Positions 8,305-16,109 of a stretch of 46,120 bases of DNA are shown here, piece after piece. This DNA comes from Acidimicrobiia bacterium (GTDB lineage: Bacteria > Actinomycetota > Acidimicrobiia > Acidimicrobiales > SKKL01). Position 1 is the first letter of the stretch; each line of letters starts with the position of its first letter. The notes beneath the pieces are model-generated. The model ran no database searches, had not been told where the DNA came from, and worked only from the letters and a program-made list of their open reading frames with translations. The position numbers and the translations under genes are program-made. The stretch lies in the NCBI GenBank assembly GCA_016649895.1, contig JAENWR010000016.1:1-46120 (forward strand), given 5' to 3'.

Positions 8305-9224
8305 TCGCGCAGGAAGCGCTCGACCTCGTCGATGAGCGACTGGGCGGTGACCTCGTCGCTGTCGTCGCTGTCATAGCGCTGTTCGAGCTGCTCGACGTAC
8401 CCCGACGTCTCCTCGTCTTCCTGCACGAGCTCGTCGAGTTGACGCTCGTATGCGGCGGTGGCGATCTCGAGGTCGGTGGCCGGCACCGAGGTGCCGAGCA
8501 TCGATGCGGCTCGCTCCACGAGCGCCAGGGTGGCCTTCGGCGACGGTGCGCCCGGCACGTACGACGGCACGGCGGCCCACAGTGCGGCCGACGGGATCCC
8601 CGCGTCGTGGCACGCCTGGTGCACCACCGAGGTGATGCCGGCCGGACCCTCGTAGCGTGAGGCCTTCAGGCCCAGGTCCGCCTGCAGGCCGGGGTCCTGC
8701 GAGCTGCCCATCACCGAGGTGTCGCGGGTGTGCGGCACCTCGGCGAGGAGCGCCCCGAGGGTGATGACCAGGCTCACGTCGAGGGTGCGGGCCACGTCGG
8801 TGATCTGGCGGCAGAAGGCCTTCCACCGCATCTGCGGCTCGGTGCCGAGCAGCAAGACCACGTCGCGGTCGACTCCGGCGACGGTGGCAGCCGTGAGCTC
8901 GTTGGGCGGCCACACGATGTGTCGGCGCTCCGCATCGTCGAGCTCGACCCGAGGGCGGGTCTCGGTGAAGTCGAAGAACTCCTCGGCGTCGATCGAGGCC
9001 ACGGGCCGCGCCGACCAACGCTCGCTGAGGAACTGCACGGCCGAGCTGGCGGCGTCGCCGGCGTCGCTCCACCCTTCGAAGGCGATGATGAACACCGGCC
9101 GACGCAGGGTGGGATGTTCGTGCCAGACGAGCTGCTCCATGCGGGACAACGGTACCGGCTCGGGTCGGGCGCTCGGACCCTCGAACGGCGCTGGATCGTC
9201 GGCTGCGTAGGCTGGATCGGCCAT
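8289..9224 (-). CDS. PAC2 family protein (proteasome-assembly-chaperone fold)
   Basis: The core begins VWHEHPTLRRPVFIIAFEGW, then SDAGDAASSAVQFLSERW, the hallmark of actinobacterial PAC2 proteins, and continues with VLLLGTEPQMRWKAFC and GALLAEVPHTRD. The C terminus is acidic and probably coiled (QRYDSDDSDEVTAQSLIDEV). The family is conserved in actinobacteria, but its bacterial role is not established. Two starts are possible. The ATG at 9224 has GGAG 5 nt upstream and gives 311 aa, overlapping the divergent tesB start. The ATG at 9140 gives 283 aa beginning MEQLVWHE, closer to many relatives, but has no visible Shine-Dalgarno. The family assignment is firm; the start is not. Confidence 0.85.
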   Translation of the reverse strand: MADPAYAADDPAPFEGPSARPEPVPLSRMEQLVWHEHPTLRRPVFIIAFEGWSDAGDAASSAVQFLSERWSARPVASIDAEEFFDFTETRPRVELDDAERRHIVWPPNELTAATVAGVDRDVVLLLGTEPQMRWKAFCRQITDVARTLDVSLVITLGALLAEVPHTRDTSVMGSSQDPGLQADLGLKASRYEGPAGITSVVHQACHDAGIPSAALWAAVPSYVPGAPSPKATLALVERAASMLGTSVPATDLEIATAAYERQLDELVQEDEETSGYVEQLEQRYDSDDSDEVTAQSLIDEVERFLRDHPGE

Positions 9225-10056
9225 GGATGCTCCAGACCCCGCCGTCGCCCGCCTGCTCGCACTGCTCGATCTGACCAAGGTCGACCGCGACATCTTCCAG
9301 ACGCCCAACCCGGGCGATGGTGCAGGGCGGCTCTTCGGTGGTCAGGTGGCCAGCCAGGCGCTGCGCGCCGCCGCGAACACGGTGACGGCAAGCCACGCCG
9401 TCAACTCGCTCCACGCCTACTTCCTGCGGCCCGGCCGGTTCGGCCTGCCGGTGACCTACCTGGTCGACCGCATCCGCGACGGCTCGTCGTTCACCACCCG
9501 CCGCGTCGTGGCCCTCCAGGACGGAGAGGCGATCTTGAACCTCGACGCCTCCTTCCACGCCGACGAGCCGGGTGACGAGTTCCAGCTCGAGTCGCCGGTG
9601 GACGCCATGCCTCCGCCCGACGGACTCGAGCGCGACACCGACCACTTCGGCCCGCACCGCCGGCCCATCGATCACCGTGAGGTCGAGCCTTCGCCGGCCC
9701 GGTCCACCCGGGCGATGTGGATCCGCACCAGCGAGGCGTTGGGAGACGATCCGGTGCTGCACGCCTGTGTCATCACCTACCTGTCCGACAGCGGACCGGT
9801 GTCGGCTGCCCGCCGGGCCATCGGCCGCGGTGGGCGCCGCGGTGGGTGGGGCGGCGACCTCATGACCGCCAGCCTCGACCACACGCTCTGGTTCCACCAG
9901 CCGGCGCGGGCCGACGAGTGGCTCCTCTACGAGCTGCAGGCGGTCGCCTGCGGACGGGCTCGCGGCCTCACGCGAGGCGCGATGTGGACCCAGGACGGGC
10001 GTCTCGCCGTGTCGGTCACCCAGGAGGCGTTGCTGCGCCCCCGCCGGGAGGCCTGA
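9223..10056 (+). CDS. Acyl-CoA thioesterase II (TesB-like), copy 1
   Basis: A 277-aa double hot-dog thioesterase that hydrolyses acyl-CoA to free acid and CoA. Diagnostic blocks are RLFGGQVASQALRAA, NSLHAYFLRPG, DRIRDGSSFTTRRVVALQDG and, in the second hot-dog, SLDHTLWFHQPARADEWLLYE with GLTRGAMWTQDGRLAVSVTQE. Its ATG lies inside a CCATGG that also contains a candidate PAC2 start on the other strand. A second TesB-like gene lies at 41800-42657; the two share the same blocks but are clearly diverged. The context gives no specific substrate. Confidence 0.92.
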   Translation: MDAPDPAVARLLALLDLTKVDRDIFQTPNPGDGAGRLFGGQVASQALRAAANTVTASHAVNSLHAYFLRPGRFGLPVTYLVDRIRDGSSFTTRRVVALQDGEAILNLDASFHADEPGDEFQLESPVDAMPPPDGLERDTDHFGPHRRPIDHREVEPSPARSTRAMWIRTSEALGDDPVLHACVITYLSDSGPVSAARRAIGRGGRRGGWGGDLMTASLDHTLWFHQPARADEWLLYELQAVACGRARGLTRGAMWTQDGRLAVSVTQEALLRPRREA

Positions 10057-10074
10057 CCCCTCCGGGTGATCGGA

Positions 10075-10203
10075 TCAGCCGCGGTGGAGCGGCTCGCCCG
10101 TGACCGGGTGGAGGCGGTTGATCGCCTCGATGCTCTCGAGCTCGGCGAGGCGCGCCTCGACCGCCTCGAGCCGCGCCAGCAGCGCTGTGGTGTCGCCGGA
10201 CAT
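10075..10203 (-). CDS. 42-aa coiled-coil micro-protein, possibly a SnoaL-like N-terminal remnant
   Basis: ATG at 10203 with a GGGGGA stretch just upstream. The translation is a regular heptad helix (LLARLEAVEARLAELESIEAI) followed by NRLHPVTGEPLHRG and a stop. The helix resembles the short leader found at the start of SnoaL-like NTF2-fold proteins (ARLEaREAI). It may therefore be a stand-alone small protein or what is left of a longer gene. It lies between tesB and the thiolase terminator. Confidence 0.45.
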   Translation of the reverse strand: MSGDTTALLARLEAVEARLAELESIEAINRLHPVTGEPLHRG

Positions 10204-10300
10204 GGTGTCCCCCGGATCGTCGGTCGTGCCAAAGATGACGCTAGCCGTCCCATGTGAACGGTGACCGTCACAAGTGGGAAGAGCCTGACGCTGAACGCGC

Positions 10301-10340
10301 CACGGGCACGGACCAGCCTCTCGGCCGGCCCGTGCCCGTG
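10301..10340 (-). terminator. Hairpin downstream of the thiolase gene
   Basis: CACGGGCACGG (10301-10311) pairs perfectly with CCGTGCCCGTG (10330-10340) around an 18-nt loop. It starts 26 nt past the thiolase stop on the minus strand. There is no U-tract, as is common in high-GC actinobacteria. Confidence 0.65.
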
Positions 10341-10365
10341 TGCGGGTGTTGCTACAGGGTGAGCG

Positions 10366-11571
10366 TCAGACGCGCTCGACGAGCGTGGCCATGGCCATGC
10401 CGCCGGCGGCGCACATCGTCTCGATGCCGAACTGGCCGCCCTCGGTGATGAGGTCGTTGATCAGCGTGGTCATGATGCGGGTGCCGGTGGAACCGAACGG
10501 GTGACCCAGGGCGATGGCGCCGCCGTGGGGGTTCAGCTGCTTCTCGATGTCGATGCCGATGGCGTCGCAGATCGGGAGCACCTGGGCGGCAAACGCCTCG
10601 TTGAGCTCGACGAAGTCGATGTCCTTGATGGTCATGCCGGTCTTGGCGAGGAGCTTCTGGATGGCGTCGATGGGGGCAACACCCATGATCTCGGGGTTGT
10701 TGCCCGAGTAGGCGGTAGCGACGATGCGCACGAGCGGGGTGAGCCCGAGCTCGTCGGCCTTGGCCCGGCTGGTGACGACGACGGCAGAGGCGCCGTCGTT
10801 GAGCGGGCAGGCGTTGCCGGCGGTGACGGTGCCGTCTTCCTTGAAGGCCGGCTTCAGCTCGGCCAGCTTCTCCTTGGTGGTGCCGGCGCGGGGGCCATCG
10901 TCCTTGGTGACGACGGTGCCGTCGTCCTTGGTGATGGGGGTGATCTCCCAGTCGTAGATGCCGTTCTCCTGGGCGGCGACGGCGCGCTGCTGGGAGAGGG
11001 CGGCGAACGCGTCCATGTCCTCGCGCTTCACGCCGTACTTGTCGGCGACGTTCTCGGCGGTGAGGCCCATGGGGATGTAGACGAACGGGAAGCCCTGGTC
11101 GTTGCCGGGGAGCAGCTTGGGGTTGAGGCCGCCGGGACCGATGCCACGGCCACCGCCGCCACCACCGCTGCCTCCGCCCTCGGGGGCGGGCGGGCGAGAC
11201 GACTTCTCGACGCCGCCGGCGACGTAGATGTCGCCCTCACCGACCTTGATGGCGTTGGCGGCGTGCGACAGGGCCTGCAGCGACGAGGCGCAGAAGCGTT
11301 GGATGGTGTGGCCGGGCACCGAGTTGGGCCAGCCGGCGAGGATGGTCGCGGTGCGGGCGATGTTGAAGCCGGTCTCGCCGGCCTGGGCGACGTTGCCGAT
11401 GAGGACGTCCTGGACGTCCTCCTTCTTGATCTGGGGCACCTTCTCCATGACGGCATTGAGGATGTCGCCCATCATCTCGTCGGCCCGCTTGTCGACGAGC
11501 GAGCCCTTGTTGGCGCGTCCGATCGGGCTGCGGGTTGCCGCAACGATCACGGCCTCGTTCTGCTCTGCCAT
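10366..11571 (-). CDS. Thiolase (acetyl-CoA C-acyltransferase) with a glycine-rich insertion
   Basis: A 401-aa thiolase. The nucleophile is Cys94 ([10 protein letters not shown]), the C-terminal active site has HPFGSTGTR and [11 protein letters not shown], and NDGASAVVV and ELNEAFAAQ are also present. It catalyses acyl-CoA condensation or thiolysis in fatty-acid oxidation or ketoacyl-CoA metabolism. The start is [16 protein letters not shown] at 11571, with GGGGGA upstream. The segment after [10 protein letters not shown] (about residues 128-148) is a low-complexity Gly/Pro run ([18 protein letters not shown]) where relatives carry a short SRVPMG-type loop. The gene is divergent from ku and followed by a hairpin. 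Confidence 0.9.
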   Translation of the reverse strand: MAEQNEAVIVAATRSPIGRANKGSLVDKRADEMMGDILNAVMEKVPQIKKEDVQDVLIGNVAQAGETGFNIARTATILAGWPNSVPGHTIQRFCASSLQALSHAANAIKVGEGDIYVAGGVEKSSRPPAPEGGGSGGGGGGRGIGPGGLNPKLLPGNDQGFPFVYIPMGLTAENVADKYGVKREDMDAFAALSQQRAVAAQENGIYDWEITPITKDDGTVVTKDDGPRAGTTKEKLAELKPAFKEDGTVTAGNACPLNDGASAVVVTSRAKADELGLTPLVRIVATAYSGNNPEIMGVAPIDAIQKLLAKTGMTIKDIDFVELNEAFAAQVLPICDAIGIDIEKQLNPHGGAIALGHPFGSTGTRIMTTLINDLITEGGQFGIETMCAAGGMAMATLVERV

Positions 11572-11720
11572 GTGGGAGTCCCCCTGGAGTCGATGTACGT
11601 AGTTGATCGTTGCAGATGGCGGGGCATCGAACCAGACGGACCGGTCAAGATCGAGGGGATGGGCGCCCGAAGCTGGCATCCTGGCGTTTCCGTGCGATGG
11701 CTGGAAGGTAGGCGAGAACG

Positions 11721-12716
11721 ATGCCGAGACCGATCTGGACGGGTTCCATCAGCTTCGGGCTCGTGAGCGTGCCCGTGAAGCTCTTCAGCGCGGTCCAGCA
11801 GCAAGATGTCCGCTTCCACCAACTCGAGCGCGGCACGGGCGAGCGCATCCGCATGAAGCGCACGGCCGAGGGCAGCGGCAAGGACGTGGCCTACGAGGAC
11901 ATCGACAAGGGCTACGAGGTGTCGAAGGGTGAGTACGTCATCGTCACCTCCGAGGAGCTCGAGGCGGTCGAGCCGGGGAAGTCGCGGGCCATCGACATCG
12001 AGGACTTCGTCGACCTCGACGACATCGATCCGGTGTACTTCGAGAACACCTACCTCCTGGCCCCTGCCGACGAGGCTGCGGCCAGGCCCTACACCGTGCT
12101 GCAGGCGGCGATGGAGCGGTCGGGCCGGGCCGCGGTGGCTCGGTTCGTCATGCGCACCAAGCAGCACCTCGCGGTCATCCGTCCGGCCGATGCGCGCCTC
12201 ATCCTCGAGACGCTCTACTTCGCCGACGAGGTGCGCCTGGCCGAGGACATCCGCGAGTTCGAGCACCTCGACGCCGTGTCGACGGCGTCTGATCGCGAGC
12301 TGAAGATGGCCGATCAGCTGCTCGAGTCGCTGGTCACCGACTGGGACCCCACGAGGTACGAGGACACCTACCGAACCCGAGTGCTCGAGCTGATCGAGTC
12401 GAAGGCCAAGGGTGACGCCATCGTCACCGAGCGCGAGGACGAGCCGGCCCAGGTCATCGACCTGATGGCGGCGCTCGAGGCCAGCGTGAAGCGGGCGAAG
12501 GAGGGGCGCGCCGGCCTGGTCACCGACGAGGTCACCGAGACCGGTGGCGACGGTGCGGGCGCTGCGGGCGAGTACGCGTCGATGAGCAAGGACGAGCTCT
12601 ACGAGGAGGCGCAACGGCTCGAGATCCCCGGACGCTCCAAGATGGGCAAGGACGAGCTCGTCGAGGCGCTCGGAGCGGCGTCGGCGCCGAAGAAGAAGCG
12701 CCGCAAGGCCTCCTGA
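11721..12716 (+). CDS. ku: Non-homologous end-joining protein Ku
   Basis: A 331-aa bacterial Ku that forms a homodimeric ring on DNA ends and recruits LigD. The N terminus PRPIWTGSISFGLVSVPVKL is diagnostic, followed by the beta-barrel core with FENTYLLAP and AMERSGRAAVARFVMRTKQH. The C terminus has a SAP-like segment (MSKDELYEEAQRLEIPGRSK) with a GKDELVEAL repeat and a lysine-rich tail (KKKRRKAS), like the extended Ku tails of actinobacteria that add DNA affinity. No ligD is in the window. The next gene, 6 nt downstream, is an alkyltransferase-like protein, so the pair is probably one DNA-repair transcript. Confidence 0.95.
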   Translation: MPRPIWTGSISFGLVSVPVKLFSAVQQQDVRFHQLERGTGERIRMKRTAEGSGKDVAYEDIDKGYEVSKGEYVIVTSEELEAVEPGKSRAIDIEDFVDLDDIDPVYFENTYLLAPADEAAARPYTVLQAAMERSGRAAVARFVMRTKQHLAVIRPADARLILETLYFADEVRLAEDIREFEHLDAVSTASDRELKMADQLLESLVTDWDPTRYEDTYRTRVLELIESKAKGDAIVTEREDEPAQVIDLMAALEASVKRAKEGRAGLVTDEVTETGGDGAGAAGEYASMSKDELYEEAQRLEIPGRSKMGKDELVEALGAASAPKKKRRKAS

Positions 12717-12722
12717 CCGGGC

Positions 12723-13001
12723 ATGACACCACTGCAACGGGCGTTCCACGACGTGCTGGCCGACCTGGGCGAGGGTGAGGTGGTGTCCTACGGCGAGGTG
12801 GCACGGCGCGCCGGCCGGCATGGGGCCGCTCGCTCGGTCGGGGCGTTCCTCGCCGAGCACGGATCGGACCTGCCGTGGTGGAGGGTGGTGCGCGCCGACG
12901 GGTCGCTCGCCGCTCACAAGGTGGCCGAGCAGCAGCGCCGGTTGCGGGCCGAAGGCGTCGAGGTCACCGGCGGTCGCGTCACCGATGCCATGCCCCGCTA
13001 A
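12723..13001 (+). CDS. Alkyltransferase-like (ATL) MGMT-family protein
   Basis: A 92-aa protein homologous to the DNA-binding domain of O6-alkylguanine-DNA alkyltransferase. It keeps the fold signatures GEVVSYGEVARRAG and ARSVGAFLAEHG. The PCHR active site reads PWWR (residues 51-54), so the alkyl-accepting cysteine is replaced by Trp and the protein cannot be a suicide alkyltransferase. Known ATLs bind O6-alkylguanine and hand the lesion to nucleotide excision repair. It is probably co-transcribed with ku. It is followed by a tandem hairpin element. Confidence 0.9.
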   Translation: MTPLQRAFHDVLADLGEGEVVSYGEVARRAGRHGAARSVGAFLAEHGSDLPWWRVVRADGSLAAHKVAEQQRRLRAEGVEVTGGRVTDAMPR

Positions 13002-13033
13002 CCGCGCTCAGCTCCCCGCCCCGCACTCGTTTC

Positions 13034-13146
13034 GGGCGCGGTGAGGAACGGCCCCCGTAGCTCACCGCGCCCAATTTCCCTGGCCGCGATCCGGCTCGGT
13101 TTCGGGTGCGGTGACGAACGGACCTCGTAGCTCACCGCGCCCGAAA
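13034..13146. repeat. Two tandem hairpin units (70-nt period) between convergent genes
   Basis: Unit 1 pairs GGGCGCGGTGAG (13034-13045) with CTCACCGCGCCC (13061-13072), a perfect 12-bp stem with a 15-nt loop. Unit 2 pairs TTTCGGGTGCGGTGA (13100-13114) with TCACCGCGCCCGAAA (13132-13146), 14 of 15. The units are clearly related copies; the loops share GAACGG and CGTAGC. They lie between the ends of the ATL and TauD-like genes and could act as a bidirectional terminator. Similar structures occur at 38956-38994 and 40351-40476. Confidence 0.75.
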
Positions 13147-13162
13147 CTCGGGGACGTCGGTG

Positions 13163-14218
13163 TCAGCCGCGCTGGGCGGCGAAGTCGTCCTTCGCCTTGC
13201 GCTTGTTCCAGTGCGAGGCGGTGCGGTCGAGGCGGAACGACTCGGGCTTCTGGTCGTCGGCGAGCACGCGGGTCTCGAGCCACAGGCGCTTGAGGTGGCG
13301 GACTCGACCGTGGTCGGCGTCGTCGGCGTAGGAGTCGCGTCCGTGGAGCACGTGGTAGTTGTTGATGAACTGCATGTCGCCCGGTTCGAGCTGCATCTTC
13401 ACGTGGAAGGTGGGATCGGCGCACATGGCGTCGAGGCGGTCCATGGCGGCGATCGTGGACGGCGCCAGTCGGGGCGCACTCTCGTGGCGCTTCACCGAGT
13501 TGATGTAGGGCCGGATGTAGCGCACGAAGAGCCGCTCGTCGTGGCGCTGGAAGGCCGGCATGGTGTACCAGGGCCGACCCCCCGCGCGCTCCTCGCCGCG
13601 GTAGTCGTAGGGAAGGTCGCCGTAGAGCTCGGCAGCCACCTCGGGTTCGTTGCGCACCAGTTCGTTGTGGATGGCGAGGGCGTTGGCCACGATGCTCTTG
13701 CCGCCCTCGGCGCCGGGGTCGAGGCAGAACAGCCCGACCAGGTCGGAGCCGTCGGAGTGGAACGGAAAGGCGATGCCGCCCACCTCGTTGCCCCGGCTGG
13801 TGGGGTCGTTGGCCGCCTTCTTCTGGTCGGTGACGTCACCGAGCAGGTGGCCTCGGGCGTTCTGCGGCCATGGCCGGCCGAGGTGCATGCCGACGCCCCA
13901 GTACACGATCTCGTTCTGCTCACGGGTGTGGCCCTCGGTGGGCCAGCCCCGGATGAGCCGGACGCCGGCGCCATTGATGAGTTGGTCGGCGGTGTCGACG
14001 AGGCGGGCTCCGAGCGTGGGGAGCGGGAAGTCGTCGACGGTGACGTCGAGCACGTCGTCGCACCGCAACTGGGCGACCGACAGCGCCTCGGCCAGCTCGG
14101 CGATCTCGTCACGGTCGAGGTGCCAGACGTAGCTGTCGACGATGTCGGCCGCCCGCCACTCGCAGTGGGTCTCGAGCGGTCGCAGGTCGTCGATGGCGGC
14201 GGGCTGGGTGGTGGTCAT
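13163..14218 (-). CDS. TauD/TfdA-family Fe(II)/2-oxoglutarate-type dioxygenase
   Basis: A 351-aa protein. The facial triad is visible as HSD (H154 and D156 in FPFHSDGSDLVGLFCLDPG) and the distal H292 in YHVLHGRDSY, followed by a 2-oxoglutarate-binding Arg in LKRLWLETR. GGKSIVANALAIHNEL is typical of TauD/TfdA proteins. The reaction is oxidative hydroxylation or cleavage of a small substrate that I cannot identify. The ATG at 14218 overlaps the stop of the decayed LLM gene by 4 nt (ATGA) with GAGGAG upstream, so the two were once translationally coupled. An upstream in-frame extension is Arg/Pro-rich and not used. Confidence 0.85.
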   Translation of the reverse strand: MTTTQPAAIDDLRPLETHCEWRAADIVDSYVWHLDRDEIAELAEALSVAQLRCDDVLDVTVDDFPLPTLGARLVDTADQLINGAGVRLIRGWPTEGHTREQNEIVYWGVGMHLGRPWPQNARGHLLGDVTDQKKAANDPTSRGNEVGGIAFPFHSDGSDLVGLFCLDPGAEGGKSIVANALAIHNELVRNEPEVAAELYGDLPYDYRGEERAGGRPWYTMPAFQRHDERLFVRYIRPYINSVKRHESAPRLAPSTIAAMDRLDAMCADPTFHVKMQLEPGDMQFINNYHVLHGRDSYADDADHGRVRHLKRLWLETRVLADDQKPESFRLDRTASHWNKRKAKDDFAAQRG

Positions 14219-14710
14219 CGTTGCTCCTCGTGGAGGGCGGGCAGCACCTCGCCGACGAGGCGGCGATCGGCGGCGCGGGCGGTGTCGACGTCGGAGCCGA
14301 GGCCCGAGGTCGTGATGATGAAGCGGTCGAGGCCGAGCTCGGCCAGCCCTTGGAGGCGGGCGATGCACCGCTCGGGCGCGCCGACGACGGCGAAGCGGTC
14401 GACGAACTCGGGGCTCAGCACCTCGGTGTGGCCGGCGCCGTCGCGCAGGTGCTGGTTGCTGTCATAGCGCCGTCCCACCTCGGCCACCACCGCCTTGTCG
14501 TCGTCGCGCAGGCCGGCGCCGGTGGAACCGGGCATCGAGGAGAAGTGGGCGAAGGCGGCGACGCCGGGAGCGATGAGCGCCCGTGCGGCTCGGGTGGCCG
14601 TTCTGGTCGATGATCTCGCCGCGCAGGTACCGCTGGAGCTCGGTGACGGCGGCGGCGAAGTCGGCCACCTTCTGGGGCTTGCGGCCGAGGTGGAACAGTG
14701 CGGTGTCGCT
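14215..14710 (-). pseudogene. Decayed LLM-class (F420-type) oxidoreductase
   Basis: Two pieces of an LLM-family oxidoreductase remain in different frames. The upstream piece (about 14708-14585) reads TALFHLGRKPQKVADFAAAV, then TELQRYLRGEIIDQNG. The downstream piece (about 14583-14215) reads RALIAPGVAAFAHFSSMPGS, then VDRFAVVGAPERCIARLQGL and LGLDRFIITTSG, ending HEEQR. The N-terminal barrel half and a middle block are missing; family members are usually about 300-350 aa. The two junctions, near 14710 and 14585, look like deletions. The first fuses the remnant to the 3' end of the TIGR03086 gene. The 3' end still overlaps the TauD start by 4 nt. Confidence 0.75.
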
Positions 14711-15290
14711 CCGACGTCCAGTACGGATCGCGGCCGGTGAGCCCCACGACCCGATCGAGGAGCGGTGCGCCCTCCGGCGCGGCGACTGGAGGTCCGAACA
14801 GGCTGTCGGGCTCGGGCTCACCCTCGCTGTCGGGAGCGGGGACCTCGCTCAGGAAGGCGTGCAGGGCGACCAGGTGGTCGGAGTCGCAGTGGAACGGCTG
14901 ACCGGTGGCGCGGGCGATGTCCCAGCCGTGGATGACGACCTCGTCGAGCGCGACCAGTCCGGCCGCCTCGCCGGGCAGGTCGATGCCGCCGGCCGCTGTG
15001 GCGCCCGTCCAGGCGTCGGGGTCGTTCCATGCCGAGGCGAGCGCGTCGAGTTCGGCAGCGATCGTGGTGCGCCAGCCCGGTGCGAGGCGCCCCCCGTCGG
15101 GTTGCGGTGGCGGGCCGTTCAGCGGCCGCTTCACCGCGGCAGCGGTGAACGCCATCGACAGGCCGCCCACGTGTTCGACGAGGTCGGCGAGGTCCATTCG
15201 CTCGCACGGGGTGGGCCAGGAGAGCATCTCGTCGCTGATGCCGGCGAGCAGCATCGACATCTGGCGGGTGGCGGGTCGCAGGTCGAGCAC
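14415..15290 (-). CDS. TIGR03086-family metal-binding protein with aberrant C-terminal read-through
   Basis: GTG at 15290 with GGAGGA upstream. The first about 190 residues are a DinB/mycothiol-dependent-isomerase-like protein: LRPATRQMSMLLAGISDEML, CERMDLADLVEHVGG, DEVVIHGWDIARATGQPF and the terminal APLLDRVVGLTGRDPYW. After GRDPYWTSERH the frame runs about 80 codons into Arg/Pro-rich sequence that is the decayed LLM gene read out of frame. The native stop was evidently lost in a deletion near 14710-14720. The N-terminal domain may be functional, but the tail is not family-like. The family often works in mycothiol-linked or detoxification chemistry; the precise reaction is unknown. Confidence 0.75.
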   Translation of the reverse strand: MLDLRPATRQMSMLLAGISDEMLSWPTPCERMDLADLVEHVGGLSMAFTAAAVKRPLNGPPPQPDGGRLAPGWRTTIAAELDALASAWNDPDAWTGATAAGGIDLPGEAAGLVALDEVVIHGWDIARATGQPFHCDSDHLVALHAFLSEVPAPDSEGEPEPDSLFGPPVAAPEGAPLLDRVVGLTGRDPYWTSERHRTVPPRPQAPEGGRLRRRRHRAPAVPARRDHRPERPPEPHGRSSLPASPPSPTSPRCPVPPAPACATTTRRWWPRWDGAMTATSTCATAPATPRC

Positions 15291-15347
15291 GTCGTCCTCC
15301 TCGGTTCGTGGATCCTCAGAGGTGGAGACGGGTCGGCGACGCCAGGA

Positions 15348-16109
15348 TCATCGGTCGCCCGCGGCTGCCTCCACGAAGGCCGCCACCAAGGGGTGCGGAC
15401 GGCCGGGTGAGCTGCGCATCTGCGGTACGAAGAGCGTGGCGACGAAGAAGGGGTGGTCTCCCAGCTCGACGATGCGGGCGGTGCCGTCGGTGTCGGTGCC
15501 CGAGACCACCAGGCCCGCCTCGACGAGCTCGGCCAGTCGCTCGTGCTCGGGCCCGTAGCTGCAGTAGTAGTCCTCGGTCGGCGAGCCACTGATGCCGCCC
15601 CTGGTGTACGCGTCGGCGGCTCGGGTGCCCGGCACCAGCTCGATCTGGAACGACTGACCGGCGAGCGAGCACTCGAGCGCGACGATGAACGGATCGGGTG
15701 CGTCGGCGTCGTACTCGGTGTGCCCGGGCAATGGGATGGCCAGGGCGTTGCGGCCGTACTCGAGGATCACGTGCTGGAGGCCGGCGCAGGTGCCGAGCAA
15801 CGGTATCGAGCGGGTGCGGGCGTGTTCGATGGCGTTGAGGGCGCCGTGCATCGAGGCGTAAGGACTGCCCGGAGCGATGAACACGCCGTGAGCGGCGGAG
15901 AGCTCGTCGAGGCTGCCGCGTGCGGCGGCGGGTCCGCGTCGGCCAGTGAGGTCGAAGTCGGTGGTCGGCAGCCACTGGACGTCGACGTCGCAGCCGACCG
16001 CCTCGGCGGCGTGGCGCAGACCGACCTCGGTGCCGAGGTGCGTTGGGTTCGAGCCGCGGCGCTCGCCGACGATGGCGATGGTGAGCGGTTGGCGGATGGC
16101 GTCGGTCAT
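15348..16109 (-). CDS. CTP synthase C-terminal region-related (seleno)protein family, Cys form
   Basis: A 253-aa class-I glutamine-amidotransferase-like protein. The nucleophile elbow is GTCAGLQHVILEYGRNAL (Cys, not Sec). The C-terminal block, where CTP synthases have FHPEF, reads HPFFVATLFVPQ, so the catalytic His and Glu of the triad are replaced by Val and Gln. HTEYDADAPDPFIVALECSL and YYCSYGPEHERL match the family that RefSeq names CTP synthase C-terminal region-related (seleno)protein. It has no synthase domain. Classical glutaminase activity is therefore unlikely, although the Cys may do other chemistry. Its ATG overlaps the ComB stop by 4 nt (ATGA), indicating translational coupling. 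Confidence 0.82.
   Translation of the reverse strand: MTDAIRQPLTIAIVGERRGSNPTHLGTEVGLRHAAEAVGCDVDVQWLPTTDFDLTGRRGPAAARGSLDELSAAHGVFIAPGSPYASMHGALNAIEHARTRSIPLLGTCAGLQHVILEYGRNALAIPLPGHTEYDADAPDPFIVALECSLAGQSFQIELVPGTRAADAYTRGGISGSPTEDYYCSYGPEHERLAELVEAGLVVSGTDTDGTARIVELGDHPFFVATLFVPQMRSSPGRPHPLVAAFVEAAAGDR

Noticed and set aside
10501-11766. 421-codon plus-strand frame opposite the thiolase
   Set aside because: Val/Gly/Asp-rich antisense reading of the thiolase with no family resemblance.
13008-13160. Tandem repeats considered as a CRISPR array
   Set aside because: Only two units, strong internal dyad symmetry in each, and no spacer-repeat alternation or cas genes nearby.
15900-16000. Selenocysteine codon or SECIS element in the CTP-synthase-tail-like gene
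   Set aside because: The nucleophile elbow is encoded by a Cys codon with no in-frame TGA, so this copy is the Cys version.
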